Of a stretch of 64,000 nt of DNA, positions 35,561 to 48,458 are shown piece by piece; position 1 is the first letter of the stretch, and every line of letters begins with the position of its first letter. Below the pieces are notes generated by a model. The model ran no database searches, was not told the DNA's origin, and worked only from the letters and a program-made list of their open reading frames with translations. Origin of the DNA: Protonemura montana (Eukaryota; Arthropoda; Insecta; Plecoptera; Nemouridae); NCBI GenBank assembly GCA_947568835.1, contig OX387603.1, positions 4,810,701 to 4,874,700 of the forward strand, written 5' to 3'. Position numbers and translations under genes: made by a program.

Positions 35561-36857
35561 ATTAAATATATAAATACGTTCTAGCTAAAGCTTATACTAT
35601 TTTGGAGGTATAGAATATGCTGCTGTGCTGATTTTGAGGTATTCGAACCTAGATAATGCAAAGAGGAAGCATCGAAAAGAAGAAACCAAAGGGACCTCAT
35701 GCCACCGACTGGATCTCAGAGGGAAAAATACGAGGACACTGTTAGCAGAAAGAAACGGAATAAGCTGCTGCATGCGATTTCTCTCTTTGGCTTATGATTA
35801 CATTCTGGGTTGGACTAAAGATAAAACCATGCGACCATGCTTGTCAGGCTTCGACAAAATGATCTGGATTGTTATATGCTAATAAAAGACATTTCTCATT
35901 TATTTATTTCACTGTATTGGGTTTAAACTATTTAATAACCAATAATTGATCCATATGAATATTAACCCTTTCTGGTCCACAATAGATTAACAGTTTTACA
36001 AGAGAATCTTATATTTTTATAAAAAAAAAAATACATTTATAATAATTAATAACAAAAAAAGTTTTTTTCTAAATATGTGCAATAATCACATTATTATTTA
36101 CATTTAAAAAACTTTTACGCAGTTTGATTTGCGTTGTAGATGAGCGTAACTTAATTTGTTCTTTATTAATTTATTTTTCTTTGGAAAGGAGTACACTTTC
36201 ATGCTTCTTTAGGTATTTTCTGTTGTTTACATTTTTGGTCATATTTATACTGTAAAAATGTTGCCATGTTGTAATGGATCATGGCATACCCTACATGTTT
36301 CTTTTGGTAATTTCAGTTCATTGCATTTTTGCTCCGCTCGCTACGCTCATTAATAATGAAAAAAAAGTTAATAACATTCGACATAGGACCATAAAGGGCT
36401 AATATATTTATATTTTACATATTTTACAGCTTTTGGTAATAACAAAAAAAAAAAAAAAAAAAAAAAATCCAAAACTGCAAGCTGACCAGGTGACTGGTAA
36501 GGCCGAGATGTGCTTTGCTGCGCCTAGACCTGAAACCTAGCCAAACAAAATCTGCGATGATACTGACAACTCCATCTGTAACGATGTCATGAAATAGCAC
36601 ACCTTATGCACAAAAGTTAAGATCTTCTGGAACTGGTAAAGACACGGAATACAATGGTGATCAGGATTGGAACCATGAGAACTTCCAGTTGCAGAAGTTA
36701 TCTCCATCCAGAAGGATTTCCCTAACCTTCAAGCAAACAGAATTGGAACCATGAAGAACTCTGGGCTGGAAGGCTGTTTTGGATTTCGAATTGAAAAAAC
36801 TGAACTTGCTGGAATTCTGGCAGATAGTGCAAGTAAAGATCCACTTCAAGAACCCCT
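35561..36857. other. No gene seen; AT-rich with a poly-A run
   Basis: An 85-codon plus ORF at 35,625-35,882 has no recognisable motif. The sequence is AT-rich from 35,900 on, with a run of over 20 A near 36,448. Confidence 0.4.
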
Positions 36858-37095
36858 TTTCTTAACGTGTTATTCATTACACAGTTAATCGAAACAATTC
36901 GAGCCATCCCCCACCAAACCACTCACTTTGAACAAAGCCCCTTATACATTTGTACCCAAATACACAATCACCTTTCCTCATTTAAACATTTATCTACTTT
37001 AATCTTAATGATATCACCATACTATTGTAAACCTGACTTTGCCCACACAGGGGCAAATGATCTTTATATGATCTTTATAGGAAAGCCAGGATAGG
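36858..37095 (+). mobile_element. Short LINE C-terminal remnant
   Basis: The frame includes HFEQSPLYICTQIHNHL, matching the TQSPLYLCSKIYNNL signature of the other LINE ends in this window. Confidence 0.5.
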
Positions 37096-37315
37096 TGCCT
37101 ACTACACAGTTAATATTATTTTAGAGTAAAAGCGATAGTTCTATGATTTCAACGTTTGTTTTTAAATGACCTAGCTGCATAGCATTAGTAAACCTTTTTA
37201 TCAGGAAAAGAAATGTTCGAATATCTAGCAAACATATTCTATAATATGATAACACTTCATTAGTTCTTGTACACACCTATGCTACGTACCTGGTGGTGGT
37301 GCAGCTGCTGTTCAC

Positions 37316-37404
37316 CTGCCGTGCTTATGTCGAGTTTGACCCTTCATCAAAGTGCAGGCGAAATTTACTGGCGGAATGCTCGCACAACTGTCTCGTGGAG
37401 GCGC
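37316..37404 (-). CDS. Minus-strand exon candidate (phase 0-2)
   Basis: Acceptor TGTTGTTTCAG, 89 bases, donor GGCAG|GTGAAC. The phase-0 frame is open: APPRDSCASIPPVNFA, CTLMKGQTRHKHG. Its two-base overhang is the one exon X needs, though no X copy is seen downstream of it. A second donor (CCAG|GTACGT) lies 26 bases further. Unknown protein. Confidence 0.4.
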
Positions 37405-38337
37405 CTGAAACAACATTCCTCTGTCATAGCTCACAGAATACATTACCAATGAAAAATAAATTAACAGCTATCCCTAACGTAAAATAGGTCAAAGGGGTCA
37501 TTTTTTAGTTCAATATTTTGTAACATTCTAAAAAACATTTAATTTAGTTTTCACATCTACATTTTAAAACAGAATATGCCTATTTTGCAAAGCGGATTGT
37601 CGAACTTAACTCTAGTTGGAAGTTGAGATGGAGATCGAGTTCGAGAAAGGCCAGATCGACCAAACTCATTAAATAGTTTCAAGGCACCAAGTAATCTAAA
37701 AATCTTGCTATGTACCCAATTTGCAAAAATCTATTTACACCTTAGTAGTAGCTTAAAATTCCCATTGATTGCCATGAGAAGTCATAGAAAACTGCAACCT
37801 GGGTAGTAGGCCACCTGAATCAAACGTTGACCTGCCCATTTGCGAAAGTTCCGGGAAAGCCGGTCGCTAGTATCAAATGTGGGGCCACCTAATATCAAGG
37901 TGGACCTTTATTCTGTTCCAGCTTTTTATGCAGTATGGTAGGCAGGCAAGTCCTTTTAAGGACTGCAAACCCATCTTAAAAGACCTGTTACCATAAAACT
38001 ACAACTTTTATCGATGGTGGGCCCCGAGAACCTTTGAAAAATCATAAGAATTAATGTTTTCGTCTTAAATCTAATTTTCTGAAGCTGCATATTCTAAACA
38101 CTTGGGTTGCCAGCGCTAAAGATCTCGTCTCTGCTATTACTGTCTTATAAAAGTTATTAATATTATTGGTTTAAGGGCAAGCGCGACATGTTAACTCTGC
38201 TGCATTAGTGACTCACAGCTCTGGGAACCAAAGCAAGCTCTGCTTTCTAAGCCATGTTGTATCAATCATTTTTAATCTTTATTGGCATTTGCATCAAGTA
38301 GTCATCAAAAAACCCCTTGACCACTTACGTACTTATA
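37405..38337. other. No gene seen
   Basis: Unassigned, moderately AT-rich; no motif-bearing ORF. Confidence 0.45.
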
Positions 38338-38420
38338 GGGCCTTTCACCAACCACTAGTACTTCTTAATACCAAAACTACTTGCTCGTGACGGAAGCGTT
38401 TGATTGCAGTTAGAGGTGGT
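38338..38420 (-). pseudogene. 3' remnant of a Y-type exon
   Basis: The minus strand ends with codons LQSNASVTSK and TAG, matching LQTKASITRM plus stop at 40,007-40,040. The following GGCCTTTCACCAA segment is also shared by both places (rightward on the plus strand: AGGGCCTTTCACCAA). The 5' part of the exon is not recognisable. Confidence 0.5.
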
Positions 38421-39606
38421 CAACGCTCACAACTTTGAGCGTTGAGCGTGAATGTGCACGCACCACTAATTGTCAAGCGGGATCGTGCATGGCATTCAGT
38501 CACGCGTCAATTGTGACACGCGTATCACACAGTAAGGGTAAACCACAATAAAAAATCTTGTGGTTCAAATTCTTATAAAATTCCATCTTTGTGTGACAAA
38601 AGACGTCCAAGAATGCGCAAGCTACGCCGTGTAAAACAGCTTGAGTAGCAGTAGCAGAAGTGTTTAAATTTCGTCATTTAATTTCAAATGACTTTAGTTT
38701 CAGGGAAGTTCGCAGCGAAATAAGGCGAAGAAGTGATTTCAATCAGAGATTTAAAAGTTTTAAGAAATTAAGAATGTTTGTAATCGAATTGATGACTCAA
38801 GTCTGAAATGGGGCTTTATGCACCACATCCAGTGAACAGTGATAGCAAAGATGATGTGTTTTTGGCAGACGATTAGCTTGGAATACGGATTGAGTGCCAG
38901 GCATTGATTGAACTTTGTTGACAACAACATACTACGGCCTAACGGAATTACTAGTGAGCATGCATCCGATTGATGGAGGTAATTTGGATATCGGTGTATC
39001 TATGCATTACCTCCCGCCCCTCCCATAGTTAAAAAGTGCATTGTTTACACCTGATAAGGTAAATCTTAGGTTTTTTTTCCAAGGATGCTAAAAGGGTCAA
39101 TATTGGTCTAAGTCGTTCCTACTACGAGCTGATTTGACAAACGAGATCATTTTCTATGTAACGTTACATGCTTTTGGGGGGTAGGGACTGGGGATAGAAA
39201 CCACAAAAATTGATGGGTGAGCAAAACAAAGTTCTGCCAGATTAATAGTCATCAATCAATTTTCGCTCAAAGATATAATTTTTGGTACCGTTGCTCGAGA
39301 ATATTTGTAAATAGTATCAATAAATCTGATTTTTCATTTGCCGCAAATCTCCATAGGTGATACGCCCATGGTTATCACCCAATGTTTCAAATTTTGTAAA
39401 ATTTTGTCATGCTTGAGCAAGAATGGCTTAAAATAGCATGCTTGATTGTATATGGTGAAAATAATTTTTTGTGAGTCGTGATTCGTCGTAAATGGATTTC
39501 CACTCACGCGACCACCTCTAATAACAGTACCTTTTGTTTTCTTGCAATACTGCAAAATTTCTTGGCACATGGCTGGTCCCTTGGATTGAATTTCATGCGT
39601 GGTCGG
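38421..39606. other. Spacer between duplicated exons
   Basis: A 78-codon minus ORF at 39,334-39,570 lies just downstream of the exon at 39,607 and may be its 3' part after a frame change. Otherwise nothing recognised. Confidence 0.35.
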
Positions 39607-39714
39607 CTACGTCATCGAAGCTGGAGTCCGAGTAAAACGCTGACGGCTGCTCAGCTGTTTCTCTGAGGTGTGAGCTCTGCATGGTGCGATGACATTGTCC
39701 TGATTTTCCTCGGT
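39607..39714 (-). CDS. Y-type terminal exon candidate, 35 codons
   Basis: Acceptor TTTAATTACAG opens a phase-0 frame: TEENQDNVIAPCRAHTSEKQ and 15 more codons, stop TAG at 39,607-39,609. It aligns with the exon at 40,007-40,219 (IGESQDNITASCRV). Past the stop, another frame still matches that exon (KFNPRDQ against NFNSRD), so a frameshift has shortened this copy. Confidence 0.45.
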   Translation of the reverse strand, partial: TEENQDNVIAPCRAHTSEKQLSSRQRFTRTPASMT

Positions 39715-40006
39715 CTGTAATTAAATTTCATTGTCAGAAAGTCTTTTCTGAAGTGCAGCATTTTCGTGTGAATATTTTTTTGAGTTCAAGTGAGAACTCA
39801 AATGGATGTAACAGTAAAGAAAGTTTTTTTTTAAATGAAAGTGTAAAATATTTGGTCTTATCTCAAAATTTGAAAAAAAGGCAGGTAAACCAGGGGAATA
39901 TTGAATTGTTGAGGTGGTACAAACGTTGTGAAACAGTTGTGAATCAACCACTTTTACATGCTTAAAGGGCCTTTCACCAATCACAATCTATTCTTATTAC
40001 CAAAAC

Positions 40007-40219
40007 TTACATTCTAGTGATGGATGCTTTTGTTTGCAGGTCCCTTGAGTTGAAGTTAAGGCTTCGTCGGCTCAGTCTTTGAAGTCTTGGTTTCAGCGCA
40101 AAACGCTTGCCGTTACCTAATGTTACTCGTTTCTCCGTTTTGTTCTTCTCGGCACTCAGCTGGTCACTAGCGAAGCGAACTCGGCATGATGCGGTAATGT
40201 TGTCCTGAGATTCCCCGAT
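40007..40219 (-). CDS. Y-type terminal exon candidate, 70 codons
   Basis: Acceptor TGTAATTACAG opens a phase-0 frame of 70 codons ending with TAA at 40,007-40,009. It begins IGESQDNITASCRVRF and becomes strongly basic (ALKPRLQRLSRRSLNFNSRD). Two neighbouring paralogous segments at 39.6 and 38.4 kb show that this exon duplicated locally. No known domain. Confidence 0.5.
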   Translation of the reverse strand: MGESQDNITASCRVRFASDQLSAEKNKTEKRVTLGNGKRFALKPRLQRLSRRSLNFNSRDLQTKASITRM

Positions 40220-41394
40220 CTGTAATTACATTTCACTGTTAAAGCTTCCTCGAGCATATAAAGACTTTCCTAAAGTGCAGCAGGCTTAGGGAAACATGTG
40301 CTAGAAAAGTGTCGATATGGTCTCCAAATTTGGAAGGGTTGCTAGAAAGCCGGTGGCAGCACACGTACGTTCAGGGAAATATGAAGATTAATTTAATTGC
40401 GAAGTATTGTAACGCACCAGCTGCACAAAGTTTGCACTCATTTACGAGTGCATTACAAACATTGTGGCTGCTGCCGAACTAGTCTAGACATTTGAAAGGC
40501 AAGGATAAGGAAAATTGAAAGGTAAGGGAGGCTGGGGTTGGGCTGAGCCAACAGGGCTATATGGGCACATTTTAAGTGCTTTCCTTAAGATTGTAATGGA
40601 AAATAATATTTGCTAGATACAAGAGAGCAGAAAACGTGTAGGTAATTTGAAGCTGTAAAAATGGATGGAAATAATTATGCATACAAAATCGGTATTCCGC
40701 CTAAAGGATTTAAGAGATCGTGTAAAAATGTCAAATATAGCATAGAAAACTCTGAAAAAATATTTTCCTTTGTGGTTGAAACTAGCATTGTGAATTAAAA
40801 AATAGCTAAGTAGGTACTAGTAAAAAGGAAGAGTAAAATTATTGGGTGTCTTTAAATAAACTTTTGTATTAATGTGGTGCAGGAATGTGGGATTATAAAT
40901 GTGGACTGCAAGCCTTGCAATAATTAGGACCGGTTTGATTTCAATGCAAAATATTCAAAGAAAGCAATTAATTAAGAAACTGTCGTAAAAATGTGGTTAT
41001 ATATGTAAAAATCTCTTAGGTCCCGAAATTTTCCAAGAGACAGTGAACTAGAAGTTGAAGACTAAAGAAAACGTTGGAAAATTATGGAAATGGATTTTCC
41101 ATTGGCGAGCGAAAAAGCGAATCAATTTATTGCGGTTAATTAAAATAAGTGTAAAATGTGAAAATGGCGAGATAACAATAGAGACCCTGATGATTATTAA
41201 AGTCTTGCATACTTTTCGCCCGACCCCAAGCAAATTTCAATGCACAATTATTGTGCAGTTATTCGGTTAAATAATAATGCGTAGGTCTCTAAATTTTTAG
41301 TAATACCATAGTGGAGAGGTGTATGTAACTTACAGAACTGGTTTTGTCAGAATTTGCACACTTTTAGTACAATAAATCACGTTTTCTTTGCTAC
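40220..41394. other. No gene seen
   Basis: AT-rich sequence; short ORFs at 41,048-41,270 overlap on both strands and carry no motif. Confidence 0.45.
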
Positions 41395-41588
41395 TAGGTC
41401 GACCGGGTGCCCACCGAACAGTTTCCCGGCGCAAAATGGCGGAGATCGGTCATGTTCCCGTGCCCCGGGGCCGGAGGAAGGCCATCGTCGGCACGTGCCG
41501 TTATACTCAGCGGAGAACAATGTCGACCAATGGCGACCCGACTTCTGGATTATATTTGAGAAGTGAAAATTACCAAGAAATTCGCTAA
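41395..41588 (+). other. CpG-rich exon candidate with good start context
   Basis: A GC- and CpG-rich island in AT-rich surroundings. AAAATGGCGG at 41,434 is a favourable start context and opens a 50-codon basic frame (MAEIGHVPVPRGRRKAIVGT) ending at 41,588. It is preceded by an acceptor-like TTTGCTACTAG. A second plus frame is open too. Similar AAGATGGCGC and AAGATGGCAC starts lie at about 41,962 and 42,231. Could be a promoter-proximal region. Confidence 0.3.
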
Positions 41589-42298
41589 AATGAAAGGACC
41601 ATGAAAGAAATATGAAAATAGTGGATATAATTATAGAAAATAAATATTATCGTCAAGTTTCCCATGAACCACCCACTAAATTTTTTAACTAGAATATCAA
41701 TTAGGGTAATAATTCGACCTGTGTATTCTGGTCTGGCCTTCAGGCAGACAAAGCCGGCAAAACTAATTTCATGGAACGAGACGAAACTTAAGTATCCGGA
41801 TTGTTAATTTATTGATGTCATCAAAATAAAACCAAATATGAAACTTACCGGACGGTGCTGATCGTGATTTGAGGAAAGATTACACAAATTTTTTTCGATT
41901 TTGATCGGAGGTTTTTCAAGCGAGTTCACTTCCATTGCCGTGAAACGGGAAACGGAAGGAAGATGGCGCGTATCCCCTCACCCAAGTCCAAAGTCATATT
42001 GAAGGGTAATAAAAATATTCGTAACAAAAATATCTGCGGGTTTCATACTGATGTTCAGATAAAAAAAATATTTATGGGCGAAACTTGAAACAGGTTGGGT
42101 ACCAAACTCAAACTAACTGGGTGAAGCCAAATCGGCGAAAACACTCATCACGACTTCCTTTGCCTATCGCAGTGACCCTGCGAGGTCAAAATATTTTACA
42201 CGGACACACGTGAACCGAAATTAACAGGAAGATGGCACAACTTATTTGACATACCTTATTTGTTGATAATAGCGCTGGGTCAAAAAGAGATCACTTAC

Positions 42299-42400
42299 AG
42301 AATTACACCGACGCGGTGGAAAGGAGTTGTCAGGTTTATTTGCCAGACAATTTCTTGGCCGACAAGTTCACGCTGACCTTGCCGGTCCACCACCCGCCCT
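42299..42400 (-). CDS. Minus-strand exon candidate (phase 2-2), 102 bp
   Basis: The acceptor GTCACTAG and a consensus donor (AATTCT|GTAAGTGA) border an open frame: GRVVDRQGQRELVGQE, IVWQINLTTPFHRVGV. It contains a potential N-glycosylation site (NLT). Its donor phase matches the acceptor phase of exon X. Unknown protein. Confidence 0.4.
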
Positions 42401-43964
42401 CTAGTGACAAATTGCGTCGCAGCTAGTGCGAGGAAGTCGCCATTCGTTCCATATTTTTCAAACATGAATTTAAAATAATGTCCATTTGAAAACTTAAAAA
42501 TCAAGCAAACATAGTAAAATCCAATTAAAACTGCAAATGCGCTAGCATAGCTTGACAAGTGTTCACAAAAACAAAACGAACCAACTTTAGCATGGTTAGT
42601 ATGTTTTTGTCCAATTCCAATCAACCCACCTCAATTCAAATCACAAAACATCTCGGCCCTACTCGTCGTGCCCTGTTTAGAAGACAAAGCTCGAGCAAAG
42701 ACCATGGATGGAGTTATACTTTTCTTTTAGTGTATCAGTTATAATACACCAATGACAATACGCGCACATGTTGCTACAGCTGTTGTGGTCGCTGTTATGA
42801 AATCTCTGGCAAATCGCTGGCCGGGTTGTCAATCTTTTGGATGGAAGCTTTGAGTGTAGCCATAATATGAAACCAATCTCAGTTGAAGATTCCGCATGCA
42901 GCTTACATGTGATTCAACTATAGGTACTTTGCTTGTTATTATTTGACTGGGAAATGTTATTTCGCACGATCTGTTGCTGCTAGCATCGGCCTGCTAGTCC
43001 ACCTCGGGTCGGTGACATTCCGAACGTAGTGATGGGATAGTATCGTTAGTCAACCCTCAAAATATTGAATCAAATCGCAATACTTTATATGAAAACTGTC
43101 TAGTTGACGCTGAAAAATGCAGTTAACACTGCATATGCGTTGTTATTCGGGTATTAAGTCGTTGCACTCGCAAGATGTTTCCTAGATCTGCTTCTTTCCT
43201 AGAGATAGTATGTCTCGCAGTCTCTTACTCACGATTTAATTCACTATTAGTAATTCCCTCGAGCTATTTTATGTAAATGCACTGCCGATCAGTGCTGGCC
43301 AAATCCGGGCTGTTTTGAAAAGTAGAAATTCTTTGCTTCCGCAATACTAGCCAAAGTTTGACCTACTAACGGACGCTCTCTGATTTCTACATGGTCCTCT
43401 GGGAGGGATGGTGAATACCGCCCCTACTCTCGCAACAGCTCCACCGCCTCATGCTTCGTACTTTTAAATCATGCAGCGAGTTAAAGTCGTTCAGGATTTT
43501 TCATACCTAATACAATCGTTGAAAACTAACCTAATTCCTTTAATAGCCACCATGATTGCCCATGAATTAGAACAGCTTGAAATCAATTTCCTGGAATACG
43601 TTTGTGAACCACTGATGGGCCGGAAACTTCTTTTAATGGGCATGCAAGAAGAATGCAAAGAAGCATGCAGTTGGTGGTGTGATTTTTATATTACCTTTTA
43701 AAAGTCTGGGCACTATAAACAACCAATCACAATCGTCAATCATGATACCTGTATTATCCTGCATCATCTTTGCATCACCTTTGACCTGCATATGCTTACA
43801 TTGCCTGGAGGAGAAAACAGCGTTCGTTTCTTTCTCGAGACTTACATATCGTAATGGAATTGCAGCTATCAAACGATTTGCTGCTCAGTTTTAGTGTGAG
43901 CACATGTTATTGAACAATTATTCATTGTTATTTCTAACCATAAGTGCGGTGATTGAACTGGACA
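42401..43964. other. Mostly unassigned; 76-codon ORF at 43,471-43,701
   Basis: The plus-strand ORF reads VKVVQDFSYLIQSLKTNL, TMIAHELEQLEINFLEYV, MQEECKEACSWWCDF, an amphipathic helical and Cys/Trp-ended composition unlike the AT-rich surroundings. It has no recognised family, and splice borders are ambiguous. Confidence 0.25.
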
Positions 43965-44395
43965 ATGGCCCTGGACAAAAAAAAAGGCTAACTTTGACCA
44001 AAATTTGGTTTTCAATTATTTGCGAGAAAATGAAGGGGGGGTACTCCCTTGAAATTTTCACAGATGATAGAGTACGTGATAGGCTTTCGATCCGTGATGG
44101 TCTAAATTTTTGGCCCAGCCTTGGACAAAAAAAGGCTAACTTTTACAAAATTTTTGTTATCATTTATTTGCGAGGAAATGAAGGGGGGCTACTCCCTTGA
44201 AATTTTCACAGATGATAGAGTACTTGATAAGCTTTCGATCTGTGATGGTCTAAATTTTTGGCCCAGCCCTGGACAAAAAAAGGCTAACTTTTACAAAATT
44301 TTTGTTATCATTTATTTGCGAGAAAATGAAGGGGGGTACTCCCTTGAAATGTTCACAGATGATAGAGTACTTGATAAGCTTTCGATCTGTGCCTT
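43965..44395 (+). repeat. 148-bp dispersed tandem repeat, three units
   Basis: GGCTAAC landmarks at 43,985, 44,134 and 44,282 give periods of 149 and 148. The G-run varies between 5 and 8 bases from unit to unit. Confidence 0.9.
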
Positions 44396-46369
44396 TTCAA
44401 ATTTGAAGAGCTGGTGCTTTTAGCTGCAATTTCCTTATGCACCGGCATCCACAGTAAACACTTTACTTTGAAAACCACCCCGGGATCGGGAACATTTCCC
44501 TCGTGGAGAAAAAAGAATTTCTTTAAATTTCACCACGGCAGAGCATTGGTCTCCGTGGCCGCGAAATCGTGACTGACCACTTCGTCTCCGTCACCCGAAT
44601 CAATCGAAATCATTTAATTTAAAAAAAAATAATAACACGGCTTGCTTCGACCAAGCGGGAGCAACGAGTGGGTGGAAATTCTCAGTCGTACAACCGTGCC
44701 TCATTTGATGAAATTAAAAGTAAGTTAAGAACACCTTATATACGAAAAATGTGAGAAATATTTTCTATGGTTGACATCGGTGATAGAGAAATGTTATGAA
44801 ATTTCAGCAGAAAGCTCAACCTGCGAACTGTAACTTGTAACGTTAGGTCGTTAGCCTGGCTAGCAGCGTATTAGTAGGTTCACTTGAATATCCATAGAAC
44901 TCGGAGTACCATCGACTCGCTTATCGCGCTGCTACCCTTTGTCGGTCAGCGCCGCTACCCTTTGTCGGTCAGCGCCGACAAAGCAACGCGACAGTATGGA
45001 ACAAAGACAACTACTGGGTATAGGGTGGATTTTTTCTAGTTACTGAATGAGAAATTGTAGGCAAAATAGAACATTTACGACGAATTTTATGCTTGATAGG
45101 ATGTATTGCCGTTTAGGATTTTTTGGCATAAAATCCCCCCCCCCCCCCCCCCCTCCCCTCGTACCAACAATGCCCCATTGGAATGGTTTGCTGACAGCCT
45201 TTTGAGTCTTAGATCCGCCCCTGAGCGCACACACAGCTCATTCCAATTGAGTCAATCGCCAATATCCAGCTAAAGCTCGATTCGAAGATGCAAACACATC
45301 TCTTACTGCTAATACCCGTGTTAGTATCTTTTCGAAACATGAACTGGTGTTGAATATTATTTTTGCCATATTTGGAGGTGTACGAAAGTCACCCATAAAA
45401 TACCTGACCCAGCGCAATTTTGCTTTACCTTATTGACCTTAATGACCGATGTTATCTTTCTTGTGCTTAAATTAAGTGAATATCGTTCAATTAGATAAAA
45501 GCCAACAATCTTACTTTTAGAAGAAACAACTGTCGATTACTGAGCATAAATGAAAGTTTACGCACCCAACCAAATATCAATGACAGGTATGATCATTTTG
45601 ATTTGCTTACATTGAAGAAGTCATATTGACAAATAACATTTTGACAATTTAACTTCTACTGCGAGTTACTTGCAAGAAAAATAGTTTTCTGACTGCACCC
45701 AAGTAATAATCAACCATCCAATCAGCAATTTATTTAACGCAACAAATAGAACAACTTATAGAAACAAACTCAATATCTATTATCTATTAATATATATCAA
45801 TAACTATTATATTCAAATATTTTTGAGTCCACGGGTAGGGATTTTTGGCTGGCAAATAGCGTACGCAAAGCCACGGTCCGAATGATTGCTTAACATAAAT
45901 TGTTAGCAAGCCTTTTTTTCGGTCTCTTTGAGACATTGTAAGAACATTTTACCTATTTTCTCACGGACACCACTTTAAATTGAAAAGGGCGGGAAACAAG
46001 TGTTAATCCTCTCTTTCATGTAGTGCCCACACATTTCATTAAAGGTTGCCGAATACTGGTATTTGGTACCTGAGCTTCACTGAATATTAATACACACCTG
46101 CGACATCGACACAATTGAAAGGGTAGTTTTACAAAAATATTTTTTTGAAATTTCTATCACTGCAGTGATCTCTCCCTATCCTCGAACTTCGCAAAGTAGG
46201 TCTGTTCAATAAATACGCACATTTAATACACACAGCCTTCGCCTTCAAAAGCTCGGAATTGCTTAGCAGACTATGTGAACAAACCGCAGTAAAAAAGTGT
46301 GTACAAAAGGAACAGCACATAAATATTCCACTCTTAATAACGCATGAAAGCAAATAGTAACATCATTGA
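44396..46369. other. No gene seen; repeat scraps
   Basis: A C-run of about 19 near 45,137 followed by GATCCGCCCCTG at 45,212 resembles the terminus of another hAT-like element. A 5S-like scrap (ACCCATAAAATACCTGACCC) lies near 45,391. Nothing else recognised. Confidence 0.4.
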
Positions 46370-46600
46370 ATTTTTCACAGTTAATAGAACACGTGATGGG
46401 CTTTCGATCCGTGATGGTCTAAATTTTAAGCCCAGCCTTGGACAAAAATAGGCTAACTTTGACCAAAATTTGCTTTTCAATTATTTGCGAGAAAATGAAG
46501 GGGGGGTTCTCCCTTGAAATTTTCACAGATGATAGAGTACATGATGGGCTTTCGATCCGTGATGGTCTTAATTTTTGGCCCAGCCCTGGACAAAAGAAAT
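46370..46600 (+). repeat. 148-bp dispersed repeat, about 1.5 units
   Basis: Starts within the unit at TTTTTCACAGTTAATAGAAC and proceeds through a full second copy to CCAGCCCTGGACAAAAG. Confidence 0.85.
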
Positions 46601-46719
46601 CTCGATAAAGCCTGGAGGCTACATTGAGATTTCTATGATTAGTTGAACATGAAACGGCAAATCGACTGCATCTACCAGAATAAAATCGTGTGAAACTCAA
46701 AATCTTGTAAAATTATAAA

Positions 46720-47010
46720 AACAAAATAAGGTCCCTTGAGGTAGACGCAAATTTTGTGCCCAAATTTTCAAAATGGGTTTTCAAGCATCCAACACCCAAC
46801 AAAGACACAATTTCTTGTTACCTTGAGTTACTAAACCGGCTGTAACTACCAAACGAAATCCCGGCCCAACTCAAAAATCTTTGTAAAATGATCAGAACAT
46901 ACAGAGGTACCTCAAGGCAAAAGGAAAATGTGGGCCAGATTTTCTGAAGGGGTTAAACGGCGTCTAAACCCAACACCAATACGATTTCTTGGGTTATCCA
47001 CTGCCGTCGC
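46720..47010 (+). repeat. Unclassified dispersed repeat
   Basis: Contains two related halves (GAGTTACTAAACCGGCTGTA; GGGTTAAACGGCGTCTAA). Matching pieces recur inverted at 57,340-57,600 and direct at 57,965-58,105. Confidence 0.6.
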
Positions 47011-48395
47011 CCGTATGTATGCAACCCACGAGCACACAGAATTGCGTTACGACACGGCGTTGTCATTGCCCGTTTGATTCTACGATTATACCGTTCCTTG
47101 CGCCAGAACAGCTGTTTTGAAATATTAACCTTTACGTTTGTAGAGGAAATGTCATCGACCTATTGCAAACGAAAATGATTTCACATTTATTTATCATACT
47201 ACGGGTGTTTATTTACTTAAATAATTTTACAAGTTATCAATGAATGCTTAGTGAGAAGGTTTACGTAACAGTAACAACAGAAATTTTAATTCGCAACTAG
47301 AATTCGAACTGCATTGATACGGCCAGGACAAGATATGAAAGATTGGTCTGAAACTAATTATGTGCCTTCTCATTTAAATGATTGTAAGTACGATTTTACT
47401 GTTATTTATTTGTGTGATCTCGTTTGAATGTTTCTAAATGTTTTCTCGACAGATAGTTTGAGCAAAAACTCTCTTTTGTAACTCCAACAAACCGCCGTAT
47501 GAACGTCACGTTGGATAAAGCTTACAAATAATGTTAATTTTACAACCATTTCCAGTTGTTTCCAATCAATTTTCACAATCTCTATTTGGGGTGTCGATTT
47601 CCAAGTGAATGTCGCGGAAAAGACAGGCCACTTACCGATGTACTTACATACCAACAACCATTGTTACATGAAATTACACAGTTTTCACATTTTGTTTGGC
47701 TTTCTTGGTTTTATCTTTCGACGAGCTAAAATCCTGTACACTGCTGATTCACGATCTAATCACGAATTAAGCTTTAAATAACTTTGACCGTTTTCAATCA
47801 CTTTTGACATATTGGCATACCTCTCTGCGGAGAGGGTCACATATTTCTCAGCGAATTTTTACCACACAAAGGACAGGTACGTGATTAGGTATAGATGGGG
47901 TACGCATTGGCCGTTGTTCAGCTATTTATAGAAAATAACTGCCTCGTTTAGTTAGACCTATTGTCTATGTATATATCCACCAATTATGCAGGCCGTCGAT
48001 ATCAAAGTTTTATCCAAACTAACAAAATGCTACACGATCAAATAAATCCACTAGAATAGGAAAGTGAGCAAGAAAACTCATCAAATATTCACTTATCTTA
48101 GGCTTCGAGCCTTTTTCAGAGCTACCAAAAGTATTTTGAGAAAAAGGAATTCCTAATTTTCATATTTTTTTCTTAAATAATAATTTTAAAGACCGTTGAC
48201 AATGACATTGCACACTACGATTCTAATAAAATCTAGCGCTATGCTCTTGTAATTATAAAGATCAACCGCATAAAACACTGCTATTATAACGCCATCATTT
48301 ATCTGCCTAGCGAGCTATCCATCTATGCATGCAACTGGGTAAGTAGCTAGGGTACACACATATTTACCAAACTATATTTATTTTGTGAAATTGTA
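47011..48395. other. Upstream region of the 48-64 kb gene; no gene seen
   Basis: AT-rich. An 83-codon minus ORF at 47,406-47,657 lacks motifs. Confidence 0.4.
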
Positions 48396-48398
48396 CGG

Positions 48399-48406
48399 TT
48401 TATAAA
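48399..48406 (+). promoter_or_regulatory. TATA-like element upstream of E1
   Basis: GGTTTATAAAT lies about 55 bases before the first ATG (48,459), the right spacing for a start site near 48,430. Confidence 0.35.
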
Positions 48407-48458
48407 TTTGTTTCGTGCGTGCAAGGAAAATTGCGCCGAGGAATATGTTTTCTCTTGA

